Below are positions 46,747 through 57,586 of a DNA stretch of 64,000 nucleotides, piece by piece. Source of the stretch: Narthecium ossifragum (lineage: Eukaryota; Streptophyta; Magnoliopsida; Dioscoreales; Nartheciaceae); the NCBI GenBank assembly GCA_963920575.1, contig OY986969.1, positions 8,863,096-8,927,095 of the forward strand. The letters run 5' to 3'. Position numbers and translations under genes: made by a program. Numbering within the stretch: the first letter of the stretch is position 1; every line of letters starts with the position of its first letter. The notes beneath the pieces are model-generated. The model was given only the letters and a program-made list of their open reading frames with translations. It was not told the origin of the DNA and made no database searches.

Positions 46747-47637
46747 GAGGCTTAGAGCTTTAGTTGTTGTTTTAAAGTCCATTTTTCTTTGATATGAGTA
46801 TTTACAATCATTAGCATCTGAATCTCAATTAGTATTTTATTAATAGAAAATTACTGATAGTTCTCTTTTAATGGAATTTATTGTTTCATAGTCCATTTTT
46901 TAATTTTCTAAAGCGTTAGGTCCTTTTATTTGCAGTTATGTTTAGTTACAATCTTTTTTTGACGAAAATGCCCTCCAAAACGCGTTCTATTTACGCGTGA
47001 AGTAGCCAGTTGTGTTTTCACGTTTCTGAATCTAGGTGCAGGCCAATCGGACGGCTAAGAAGCTAACGGTGATGAATCGGCGGTGAAACAGAGTCATTGG
47101 CGGACGGTGATGGTACAGGAGATGTCCCAGGGCCCTAGGGATTCGATCCCTTGGGGTTGATGGATGGTTTTAGGGTGGTACGGGCGAGGACCGTCTCAGC
47201 AAGTCGACCTGATTCGCCCATCGACCCAAAACATGTTGGTAATGTAGAAAAAGAACCCGGAATTGGTCATGCGGGGTGTCGGGGTCTCTTAGAACTCCTG
47301 AGATCGGGGTCTCTTGGCACGCATGAGATCGCCTTGATGAACGCGTCGAGGACGCCATCCCTCACAATCTCCATAATTGAGTGATCCTTGAATAGAGCAA
47401 TAGCTTCTTGGAATGCTCCGAGACTATTTGTGGGTTGGATGACCAGTAAGGTGTATGAGAGAAGACTCTACCCTATCAAAATCTTCGAAGCAGTTGGGGA
47501 GACTCTGGCTTGACCGGTCTTGCACTGGCTTGAGGCTTCGATGGGATGAGTTGACACTAATCTCGAAGTTGGGACCGACGGGCATGACATCAGAAGGGCT
47601 CGACGATTCAAGAGGAGAAGAATCATGAGACACTTTA
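46747..47637 (-). other. Split locus, part 1: possible coding relic of unknown kind
   Basis: This is the left piece of a locus broken by elements E, H and M. On the minus strand, short frames read SSPLESSSPSDVMPVGPNFE.. (47633-47424) and a Lys/Asp/Arg-rich FKDHSIMEIVRDGVLDAF-like stretch near 47390-47330. I do not recognise a family. A LINE ORF1 tail is possible, or a decayed host gene. Confidence 0.3.
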
Positions 47638-50051
47638 TGTCACACCCCGACCCAGAAAACCCATCCAGGACGGGGCGTGAGGGTTCCTATCACTATTCAT
47701 CTTCAATCGGCGCGATACAAAGCGGAAAAGACGGATAATTTAAACAATTGTATTCCAGAGGTGATCAGATATTTAATTCATATAACATCAAGTTGTACAG
47801 TTACAAAATTCCATTCTAATACTTCCAAGGTAAAGATATAATACATAATCCCAAAAGTCCTCGCAAGTTTACAACATATACATATATCAAAAGGGGTACA
47901 ACATATAATCCTCCAGCAACCTCAAGCGCCTCTGGATGTACTCGCGCCGCCAAAGGCCGATTCTGCAGGGCTCCATGGAAGAAGAACTGCTGCCTGCACC
48001 TGCAAACGCAGCCCGGGTAGGAGTGAGCGATAAGCTCAGTAGGGTTCTACTCTACGGCACACAGAAGGGAGGAAAACAATAATAGTGTTGTCTCCCAACT
48101 CAAGTCTAACGGATGCCACGGGTCCCACAACCCTGTCGATGTCCCAAGGGCTCATGCCATGAAACCTCTCTTCTGAACATGTTACCAGGAGGCCACGAAC
48201 CAGTAACATGCAGGATCACCCTTACCCAAGCAGGAATACCGTGCCTTGGGGAACCACGTCGGGAACGCATCGACACCCATCCTTAGCACTTGGCCTTGGA
48301 AGACAACACGACCTCTAAACCTCGAACATTGATCAAAGTCAACTATCGCAAGTCCTCAACACATGAGATTCAGATTCAACCATCACACCCTAATCCTGAC
48401 TACCCAGCCACGTCCCTAAGGCTAGATCAGAGCTACCCGAGAGCCTCGGATCGGCGACCCAAACCATCGCCCGCTTAACCTCAAATGCCTCTAATGCACA
48501 CAATGCATGAGCCTAGGCAAACATCTATCCTAGATGTCTCTACATGTCACATCATCAGTTATAAGTTCCACAGATATACAATAGCCCTTGGCACTCGCCG
48601 GCAAGAGCCTAAGGTTCCACAATTCTTCATTAGCTAGCACTCATAGCTAGCTAATGGCTAAGCACACCATTAAGAAATTAACTACATCCAAACATGTATA
48701 AAATGCGATCGAAATCATAGGTTTTCCCAAAAAGGAAAGAATACTCGAATCGACCCTCAAACCCGATGGAAATCCTTTGAAAACTTCATAAAATCCACCT
48801 ACATACTTCCCAACATATTTAGATACTAATCACAAATCAAATCCATCCAAGAAAGACCAGAAAACCAAGTTCAAGGGGTCACGGACGATGTCATGGTCGA
48901 TCCGGAGATCGACCGTGAGACCACGGACAATGTCACGGTTGATCCGGCGATCGACCGTGAGACCAAGGCGAAGAAAACCAAGGGCGACGGTCGATCCACT
49001 CATCGACCCTGAGAAGCCCAAAACCAAACAGCGCTTGACGGTCGATGCGACGGTCGACCGTCAGGTAAATGGCGAAAAGGAGAAGATCCCGCGGTCGATC
49101 CATGCATTGACCCTGGGGGGCTAAAATTCCGACAGAGCCCGACGGCCTATGCGATGGTCAATCCGACGGTCGACCGTCAGGCCCAGAAAACGCAAATCAA
49201 TACTTGACAGTCGATGCACCGATCGACCGTCGAGCCTTAGCACAGTTCATCAGAACAGTGCCGAAAATCCATTTTCTTGGATTTCAAGGATCAAATCAAG
49301 TTGGAAAACAATGAGATTTTGCAAACAAGTGTATTTCTCGATGGGGAATCCAATGGTATAAAGAAATCACATTTTTGACGGTTAAATCTCCTATCTAGGT
49401 CTAAATGGGCGAAAATCGACAAAAATGCGATAATACGGAAACCAACCGTTAGAATACCGAATTCGCAACGTAGGAATATAGGAATTGAACTACACCACAT
49501 GTGCAAAGAGCTACAAAGCATTCTAACATGTATTCCTATAGCGAAAGTACATAAAACCTATCCTAGGAGAACCCGATCCTAAGATCGTGGTAGAAACACC
49601 TACTTGAGCAAGTAGGGTAGCTCCTCCACGCGTCCAGCCAGTCAAGCCGCCAAGATCCACGCTCCGAAAGCCGAGTCTCCAAGCCCTAGCTCAGCCGAAG
49701 GAGAGAGAAGGAGAGAAAACGACAGGAGAAGAGAAGGAAAGAGAAGAAAGGGACATGGCTTATATAGAAAATCTGAATCTATCTCAGCCGTCCGATTCGA
49801 TCTTTCCCGATCGAGCTCCGATCTTCCGATCGAACGCACCCTAGAGATTCTAATCAAACACATACATCAATCCAAGACCGTGGGTGCAACGCGGGTGTGA
49901 AACCGACCACCATGGAGCATATTTAACAAAATGCCCCCAGGGTCCAAACCGCCACACGATCGCCCGATCGTGCCCGACGCGGAACCAAACCAACAGGAAA
50001 CCGGCTCTCGATCCACGCGGTCGAGCCAGGTCAGAGGGACGGGCCCTCACA
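47638..50051 (-). mobile_element. Solo LTR E
   Basis: It starts TGTCACACCCCGACCC and ends GGGCCCTCACA, with CTTTA at 47633-47637 and 50052-50056. It is one LTR of the same type as C's (CCCGGGTAGGAGTGAGCGATAAGCTCAGTAGGG at about 48012). It contains a GGTCGATC/GATCGACC array (48880-49240), a minus-strand TATA CTATATAAGCC (about 49755-49767), and GATCG motifs just upstream of it (49788-49836). No interior or second LTR exists, so it arose by LTR-LTR recombination. Confidence 0.92.
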
Positions 50052-50056
50052 CTTTA

Positions 50057-50537
50057 TACTCTAAGTCCGCCCATCCGATGGTAGGATCCAAATCTATGCC
50101 CTTACCCTTACCATGTACCTCTTCAACAACAACCTTCCCCTGCTAAGCTTCCCGGGCGGTAGCAAAACCTTCGTCGATATGAAGAGGCCAAGTGGCAATC
50201 CGAGGGCTATCCCAGGACACAGTCGCTGTAGATGCTAATGGAGAGGTAGAATGGCTCCAACCTCCTTCTCAATGATGGAAGTCTCAGAAGGGACATTACC
50301 AAGTTGGGACAACGTTGTCGACACATGATTGGAACCGTCCATGATTTCCCTTTCCTCGAGCCTCATCTCCTTGACAGATTTCTCTCCAACGGTCTCCACC
50401 AAGGAGGCCTACACAAAGTCAGCAGAAGAGAGTAACCACACAATCCAAACAAAGCCAATTAGATTATGCAAACGAACTATCAAAGATAAGTACCCGCTCG
50501 GGTTGAGAGAGAGGTGGGCTACACATGGGTGTAAGTT
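50057..50537 (-). other. Split locus, part 2
   Basis: This lies between solo LTR E and element H. The minus-strand frame near 50420-50240 reads SLVETVGEKSVKEMRLEERE.. and, after a shift, GKVVVEEVHGKGKGIDLDPT.. near 50150-50080. The glycine/lysine stretch and low conservation recall the tail of LINE ORF1 proteins, but I cannot assign it. Confidence 0.3.
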
Positions 50538-52106
50538 TGATGAATAAATTTTATATCTCGCAAGTATACGAATCGGTGCAATCAGTATAGTAGCAAGACG
50601 AGTATCGTACCCATAGAGATTTGTAGAGATTATTAGAGTGAAACGCTAAAGAACAGAAAAGAAAGAAAATATGGAAGGGAAAATAAGAAATATGAAGTCT
50701 CGAAAATAGATGATCTAATAACGAAATAAGAAAATGTTGGAAATATGATGGATGAATACTAAGGTTCCGATTTCACTATAACATCCTCATTCTATGCATT
50801 GAATCAATCAAGTTTCAGTTTAATTCCAAGGGCTCGTTCTTCCGGTATGATGATCCGTTCGGCCGCGGTCTTCACCAAGTACCCTCAATTAACCCTAGCT
50901 AATGAACCCATAACTAAGTGTTAATCAAGAATCCATTAAGCTCTGAAGAACAATTATGAACCAAGAATACTCTTAGCTTGAACCCAGCCTCGACATAAAC
51001 TCATTCATTCATAGATCCTACAAGATTAGGGAATGAACCCTCACCCAATCTCACATACAACAATCTATAATACTTCTATTGGCCAGATAAAGGTATTTAA
51101 GATCTCAGTTATAATAATGAATGAAACAAGGAAAATAAACTGATAAAATAATCATAATCCAATAACATAGAATGATTCAGTTAGGGCTACATCGGTACCT
51201 TAGAAAGGAAACTAGCCACTCATGTTCACCATGAGGGCAACAAAACTAATGAAGAAATAAAGAAGAAATAATAAGAAAACCAAGCCTGGAACCCTTCTCC
51301 TCGCCTCCAAACGCTGCCAAAAAGTCCCCCAAAAGCCCCCTCAAACCCTAGAAAGAGTCCTATTTATAGCCTTAAGTGTATCCATCCTCGGATTAGATCA
51401 AAACCGTTGATTTTCTTCACTGGAAAAGTAGGATCGATCCCTCCCAGGGTGTCGGATCGATCCCTCCCAGGGTGTCGGATCGATCCCTCTCATTAAAAAC
51501 ATCAACTTCTGGCTTCGCCCGAGTCGGATCGATCGAACTATAGGTGCCGGATCGATCCGTTGCGTAAAAATCCTCCGTTTTTGGCTATTTCCGAGTCCGA
51601 TCGATCGGACTATGGGTGTCGGATCGATCGGACCCCGTAGGAGGGATGGATGGATCGATCGGACCATATTCAGCCGAAAAATATATGTTCGGTCACGTTT
51701 CTGCGTAGTCCGATCGATCGGACTCTGGGTGTCGGATCGATCGGACTTCCAGCTTATTTTCTGTTCTGCCATTCAGACTGCGCCATCGGTACTAAAAGTG
51801 CCGTAACTTTTTCTAGGAAACTCGGAATCACGAACCGTAAAATTCTCCAGAATTTATACTTCAAGAGCTTTCCAACCATATATGGCATATCATCTGGTTC
51901 TTCATGAGCAGGTACAGATTAATTTTTGAAGTTGATCCATATACTCTTTTCAGCTTCTTTTAGCCCCAATTTCCTGCATTTTCCAAACAACCATATGAAG
52001 CAACATATAGATGTAAAAATAGTAATAAAGATGTTGATTAAGGATAATAATCTAGCAATTGAGATGGTTATAAGGCTGTTCAGAGTGCACTTTCATGCAC
52101 TCATCA
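50538..52106 (-). repeat. 3' LTR of element H (1569 bp)
   Basis: On the minus strand, in order, it has a conserved U3 block (complement of about 51768-51905, GGAAAGCTCTTGAAGT..GGAGAATTTTACGGTT), a GATCGATC cluster (51425-51750), and a TATA box GGCTATAAATAGG (about 51360-51372). Here the unit GGATCGATCCCTCCCAGGGT plus GTC occurs twice, against once in the other LTR. Confidence 0.92.
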
Positions 52107-52122
52107 CACCCCCCAACCAACT
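52107..52122 (-). promoter_or_regulatory. Polypurine tract of element H
   Basis: The minus strand reads AGTTGGTTGGGGGGTG immediately before the 3' LTR start TGATGAGTGC. It is the same type as in element B. Confidence 0.7.
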
Positions 52123-52484
52123 TATTGCTAGTCTCTAGCAATTATAAGTGCATAAAATATATTAAGCACACCAACGGTTCAAGGGTGTAGACATGCATAC
52201 TAAGAGTTTTACCTTGTCAAGTCAATAGTGTTCTATATACTACAGAGCACGAAACATCGTATACTCATGCACATGCTACTAACGCATGAAATTAACTTCT
52301 ACACATCAAACATGCTAATCACCATCCAGCCGAACACATGTGACGTGACAAATAAATGTTACATACAGAAGCAACTTCTACCCACCATTAGTCTAAACAC
52401 ACTACTATCGTCATGACCAATCATCCAACCCTCGCACTTTAAGTACAACATGCTCTTTTTTTTGTTTTTTTTTCTTTCAACTAT

Positions 52485-52660
52485 CAGGCATTTTGCCTTT
52501 TTACGCGAGCACTCTCCGCTTCTTGAGGCGCAGAGACCCGGTTACTTAACAAAACACCTAGTAGTTTTTTTTTTAGCTATTAGTGGTTCTACCTTTTTAC
52601 GCGAGCTCCCCGCTTCCTGAGGCAAGAACACCCGGTTACTCAGTAGATCACCTAACAGTC
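52485..52660 (-). repeat. Paired structural repeat of element H
   Basis: On the minus strand two units share AACCGGGT, then TGCCTCAGGAAGCGGGGAG (or GCGCCTCAAGAAGCGGAGAG), then CTCGCGTAAAAAGG. The units lie about 105 bp apart and are separated by T-rich (A-rich on the minus strand) tracts. The order and spacing match the pair in element B (14120-14355). Confidence 0.65.
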
Positions 52661-53234
52661 GTTTAGGCACAGCTTATTAAAGCTCCAGAACATTTTTCTT
52701 TTTTCCTTTTTTTTTCTGCATGCAATACTCAACACTAGCTAATGCTGAAATCATGGTCTAGATCGACAATAGCATGCTCATACCTCTGGTGAGTATAATC
52801 GCCACTGCACATAAAGTGTTCGTGTGTGAATCACATGATATTCTACCTTCAGGTTATCACGCATGCAATCCATGTATAGGCCAGTCCATATAGAAGCAAC
52901 ATGTATAATACATATAAAAATTTCAGCTCATGTACAATTTAACACTATTATACCCACAAGGTAGCATGCATAAGGTCATGAATGTCTGCACCCCCCAACC
53001 TGAAATTAACATTGTCCTCAATGTGTGCATTTATCCAATAAAATATGTATGTGGTGGCTATCAAAATTTTCATAGAAAAGAGAGACAAGATAATGTAAAT
53101 AAGAAAGAGGCCACCTGATAGAATAGCGAACATTTCCTCAAGGATCCTCAGGGTGGCTGAAATCCTAAAAGAAAACAAAAGAGAAAACATAAAACTGAAA
53201 ACTAAAACTTAAACCTAAAAACAGGTTACCTTGG

Positions 53235-53248
53235 TGGGTTGCCTCCCA
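53235..53248 (-). other. Conserved hairpin in element H
   Basis: The minus strand reads TGGGAGGCAACCCA, preceded by AAAGCGCTGGG, just 3' of the protease frame. It is the same hairpin as at 12513-12526 in element B. Confidence 0.6.
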
Positions 53249-53299
53249 CCCAGCGCTTTATTTAACGTCTAGGCAAGGCGTACTGCAAAGCCTTAAGAT

Positions 53300-54631
53300 T
53301 CAGCCAGGTTCGTATGGTTGCAATGCTTCAAGCGGTGCTTCAAGCGGTGCGACAACCTCCTTTGCTCTCTTATAACTGTTCAAGTCATCCTGCACCATCT
53401 TCAAATCTGTTTTCAACGTAGTCTTCACTTGCTTATGCTTGAAATTAGAGAACACCAATGAATCTGCAACCTCTATTGAGAAGCAATCAAAAGAGTTTGA
53501 AGGATAGGACATAGACTCAAACACTTTAAATTCAACAGTTTCACCTAAAACTGTCATGCTAAGCTTACCATCCTTCACATTAATTATAGTCTCAGCTGTA
53601 GCCATAAATGGACGACCCAACAAAATCGGTAAATTTCTATCATGCAAGGGTGCATCATCCATATCCAATATCACAAAATCAGCAGGAATAATTAATTTAT
53701 CAACTTGTACTAAGATGTCTTCTACAATGCCTAATGGATATTTAATTGAACGATCTGCAAGTTGTAGAGACATAGTAGTAGGTTTTAATTCACCCACACC
53801 TAACTGACGAAAAACAGAGTAAGGCATTAAATTAACACTGGCTCCTAAATCAAGCATTGCCTCCCCTATTTTTGTATCACCAACAATAATATTAATGTTA
53901 AAGCTCCCTGGATCTTTAAGCTTGGGTGGAAGCTTCCTTTGTAGAACCGCGCTTGCCGTCTCTGAAACCATCACCTTTTGATGAGGTTCATACTTACGTT
54001 TAGAAGTACGTAGTTCCTTGAAGAACTTTGGAAAGGCTGGTATTTTCCTAATCACATCAAGCAATGGTAAGTTCACATTAACCTTAGATAGAATATCATA
54101 AATTTCAGAATATGACTTATCCATTTGGGCTTTCTTTAGGCGGTATGGAAAAGGAATTGGTGGCACATATGGTGGAGGATTGTTGTGATGAACCTCCGGA
54201 ACTGAATTTGCTCTCTTTTCATGATCAAAAGCTGATGTGGCCGGCGGTGGCCTCTTCGAGGGCTCTTCCATCTCAACTTCCTCAATTTTATCATCACTAC
54301 ACATATCAGTAACTTTAGCATTAATATTATTATCAATTATCCTACCTGAACGAAGAACAGTAACTGCATTGGCTTGCTCAGGTTGGCTTGGAAATCTGCC
54401 TGAAACATGGGCTCTTACAGCATCAGCAAGCTGTCCCACTTGAACTTCCAACTTTCCAATGGATGCTGCAACATTCTTCAGTACCGCATCATGTTGAGCA
54501 ATGGCTGCATCTTGTCGAGCAATGGCTGAATCTTGTTTTTCCATCTTTAAATCTATTTTCTGCATAAAAGCTAACATAGTCGCTTCCAAAGACGACTTAA
54601 CAGGTGGGTTAGACTGATTAGTAGTCGGCAT
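53300..54631 (-). CDS. Element H gag tail and aspartic protease
   Basis: The 443-aa frame starts within the gag tail. Residues about 20-70 are heptad-like with repeats of AIARQDAAIAQHDAV and look coiled-coil. ANAVTVLRSGR is the conserved pre-protease block. The Athila-type retropepsin follows: LPPKLKDPGSF, GEAMLDLGASVNLMPYSVF (catalytic Asp in DLGAS), LQLADRSIKYPLGIVEDILVQVDK, PADFVILDM and LPILLGRPFMATA. It cleaves gag. It is open throughout and ends at a stop before the conserved hairpin. RT does not follow. A one-base shift near 54700 separates it from the upstream gag frame, so the ATG at 54631 is not a natural start. Confidence 0.85.
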   Translation of the reverse strand: MPTTNQSNPPVKSSLEATMLAFMQKIDLKMEKQDSAIARQDAAIAQHDAVLKNVAASIGKLEVQVGQLADAVRAHVSGRFPSQPEQANAVTVLRSGRIIDNNINAKVTDMCSDDKIEEVEMEEPSKRPPPATSAFDHEKRANSVPEVHHNNPPPYVPPIPFPYRLKKAQMDKSYSEIYDILSKVNVNLPLLDVIRKIPAFPKFFKELRTSKRKYEPHQKVMVSETASAVLQRKLPPKLKDPGSFNINIIVGDTKIGEAMLDLGASVNLMPYSVFRQLGVGELKPTTMSLQLADRSIKYPLGIVEDILVQVDKLIIPADFVILDMDDAPLHDRNLPILLGRPFMATAETIINVKDGKLSMTVLGETVEFKVFESMSYPSNSFDCFSIEVADSLVFSNFKHKQVKTTLKTDLKMVQDDLNSYKRAKEVVAPLEAPLEALQPYEPG

Positions 54632-54639
54632 ACTAGCAT

Positions 54640-55728
54640 TAGCAGTATTTTTCCATGAAAAATTCGGATGTTCCCTCCAACTAGGATTGTAAGTATTGCA
54701 TAAGGGTCAAATCTAGGTCTCGGGTTATAAGCATTCATCAAATTAGCTTGTTCTTGCACATATTCAGGAAATTCACTACCAGAAGGACATGAATCAAACC
54801 TATGACCAACAACATTGCAAATTGAACAAACCTCAACCGGTTTTGCTTGTATGGACATCATAGCGTCTATCTTCTTGTTAAGGGCTGCAATCTGCCTTGT
54901 CTTGTCATCGTTCTGGTTCAGCTCATAGATGCCTCTCGCCTTATTCCTTGTGTCCCTCTGCTGCGAGTTAGATCCTAGCATCTCATAGATCTCATATGCC
55001 TCCGGTGGTGTCCTTTTGAACATCGCTCCACCTGCAGCATTATCTGCCATAGTCTGACAAGAAAGATTTAGTCCATCATAAAAATATTACATCTGATTTT
55101 CTAAAGAATAAATATGATGTGGACATTGCATCAAAAGCATTTTAAATCTATCCCATGCTTCATGGAATGGTTCTCCTTCAGCTTGCTGAAAATTTGGGAT
55201 TTGCCTTCTCAAGTTAGTAGTCATGGCATGAGAATAAAATTTGCTAACAAACTTATTATAAATTACATCCCAAGTAGTGAGTGATCCAGGAGGCAACGAC
55301 ATCAACCATCTCTTCGCTTTATCTTTAAGAGTATAGGGAAAACATCGCATCCTCAATTGATCTTCAGTAATGCCACCTAGAGGAAAAGTCTGAATAGTAG
55401 CATAATAATCTTTCACAAACGTTAGTGCATCTTCAGAAGGTAAACCATGAAATTCAGGAAGCATAGAAAAATGTAGATTTTTAAGTTCATAATTCCTAGC
55501 CTCTGCTGGTAATGCGATGCACGAAGGTGAGGTAGAAATAGTAGGCCTCGCGTAATCCTCCAACGGACGTAAATTGTTATTAAGCTCCATTTCCTCTTGT
55601 TCCTCCTCTTGAACTCCTTGATCTGATGTGGACAAGTTGTCTTTGTTAGATTTCTTCTTCCAACCAATTTGATCTACTTTATCGTTCAAGGGCAACAACT
55701 TTTCTTTCCGTGATCGGCGACCTTGCAT
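54640..55728 (-). pseudogene. gag: Element H gag, one in-frame stop and one frameshift
   Basis: Translation from ATG 55728 (MQGRRSRKEK..) gives an Athila-type gag: LPEFHGLPSEDALTFVKDY, RCFPYTLKDKAKRWLMSLPP, FHEAWDRFKMLLMQCPHH. A TAA at 55087-55089 stops it. The same frame continues directly as YFYDGLNLSCQTMADNAAGG (55086 on), so the stop replaces one codon, probably CAA. A zinc knuckle CSICNVVGHRFDSC (C-x2-C-x4-H-x4-C) lies near 54830. Near 54700 one base is missing, after which the true frame (NPSWREHPNFSW..) runs into the protease frame. Its opening MQGRRS matches that of B's gag. Confidence 0.85.
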
Positions 55729-55753
55729 TCACTACTAATAAACTCTAATCAAA

Positions 55754-55771
55754 TCCCCAGCAACGGCGCCA
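55754..55771 (-). promoter_or_regulatory. Primer binding site of element H (tRNA-Asp type)
   Basis: The minus strand reads TGGCGCCGTTGCTGGGGA six bases inside the 5' LTR. It is identical to the site in element B. Confidence 0.88.
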
Positions 55772-55777
55772 AAAACT

Positions 55778-57323
55778 TGATGAATAAATTTTATATCTCG
55801 CAAGTATACGAATCGGTGCAATCAGTATAGTAGCAAGACGAGTATCGTACCCACAGAGATTTGTAGAGATTATTAGAGTGAAACGCTAAAGAACATAAAA
55901 GAAAGAAAATATGGAAGGGAAAATAAGAAATATGAAGTCTCGAAAATAGATGATCTAATAATGAAATAAGAAAATGTTGGAAATATGATGGATGAATACT
56001 AAGGTTCCGATTTCACTGTAACATTCTCATTCTATGCATTGAATCAATCAAGTTTCAGTTTAATTCCAAGGGCTCGTTCTTCCGGTATGATGATCCGTTC
56101 GGCCGCGGTCTTCACCAAGTACCCTCAATTAACCTTAGCTAATGAACCCATAACTAAGTGTTAATCAAGAATCCATTAAGCTCTGAAGAACAATTATGAA
56201 CCAAGAATACTCTAAGCTTGAACCCGGCCTCGACATAAACTCATTCATTCATAGATCCTGTAAGATTAGGGAATGAACCCTCGCCCAATCTCACATACAA
56301 CAATCTATAATACTTCTATTGGCCAGATAAAGGTATTTAAAATCTCAGTTATAATAATGAATGAAACAAGGAAAATAAACTGATAAAATAATCATGATCC
56401 AATAACATAGAATGATTCAGTTAGGGCTACATCGGTACCTTAGAACAGAAACTAGCCACTCATGTTCACCATGAGGGCAACAAAACTAATGAAGAAATAA
56501 AGAAGAAATAATAAGAAAACCAAGCCTGGAACCCTTCTCCTCGCCTCCAAACGCCGCCAAAAAGTCCCCCAAAAGCCCCCTCAAACCCTAGAAAGAGTCC
56601 TATTTATAGCCTTAAGTGTATCCATCCTCGGATTAGATCAAAGCCGTTGATTTTCTTCACTGGAAAAGTAGGATCGATCCCTCCCAGGGTGTCGGATCGA
56701 TCCCTCTCATTAAAAACATCAATTTCTGGCTTCGCCCGAGTCGGATCGATCGAACTATAGGTGCCGGATCGATCCGTTGCGTAAAAATCCTCCGTTTTTG
56801 GCTATTCCCGAGTCCGATCGATCGGACTATGGGTGTCGGATCGATCGGGCCCCGTAGGAGGGATGGATGGATCGATCGGACCATGTTCAGCCGAAAAATA
56901 TATGTTCTGTCATGTTTCTGCGTAGTCCGATCGATCGGACTCTGGGTGTCGGATCGATCAGACTTCCAGCTTATTTTCTGTTCTGCCATTCAGACTGCGC
57001 CATCGGTACTAAAAGTGCCGTAACTTTCTTTAGGAAACTCGGAATCACAAACCGTAAAATTCTCCAGAATTTATACTTCAAGAGCTTTCCAACCATATAT
57101 GGCATATCATCTGGTTCTTCATGAGCAGGTACAGATTAATTTTTGAAGTTGATCCATATACTCTTTTCAGCTTCTTTTAGCCCCAATTTCCTGCATTTTC
57201 CAAACAACCATGTGAAGCAACATATAGATGTAAAAATAGTAATAAAGATGTTGATTAAGGATAATAATTTAGCAATTGAGATGGTTATAAGGCTGTTCAG
57301 AGTGCACTTTCATGCACTCATCA
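55778..57323 (-). repeat. 5' LTR of element H (1546 bp)
   Basis: It matches 50538-52106 with about one percent substitutions by eye and one 23-bp unit fewer in the GATCGATC cluster (56668-56965). The TATA box GGCTATAAATAGG is on the minus strand at about 56600-56612. Confidence 0.92.
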
Positions 57324-57328
57324 AAGTT

Positions 57329-57586
57329 ACCCCTTGGGGTATTGCTGGCAAAAGCTTAGCAGGAGGCGATGGGTAAGTAGATGCCTCAACACATGGCTCT
57401 AACTCGCTTTCCTTGGGGCCAGTCTCCGCCTCGACGTGTGCCTCGAGATCACCCTCTTTGGGACCACTCTCCAAGGGCTCGATGCCAAGTAAGCGATTTC
57501 ACCTTCAGTAATCTTAGTTTAATGACCCCTTAATTGTACAATTAGAGATTGGTAGTAAGGTTCGACCTAGGATCAGACACAGAGCA
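57329..57586 (-). other. Split locus, part 3
   Basis: This lies between H and solo LTR M. The minus-strand frame (about 57500-57330) reads EPLESGPKEGDLEAHVEAETG.., Glu/Gly/Pro-rich with an internal GPKE repeat, ending PAKLLPAIPQGV. The acidic low-complexity character resembles a disordered tail; the family is unknown. Confidence 0.35.

Larger units (their letters stand above)
50538..57323 (-). mobile_element. Element H: complete, non-autonomous Athila-type retrotransposon (gag and protease only)
   Basis: It is flanked by AAGTT (50533-50537 and 57324-57328). LTRs 50538-52106 and 55778-57323 have inverted ends TGATGA..TCATCA. It has a tRNA-Asp primer site, a polypurine tract and gag-protease, but no RT, RNase H or integrase in the 3.67-kb interior. 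The LTRs are nearly identical apart from one 23-bp unit, so the insertion is young relative to its surroundings. Confidence 0.93.
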
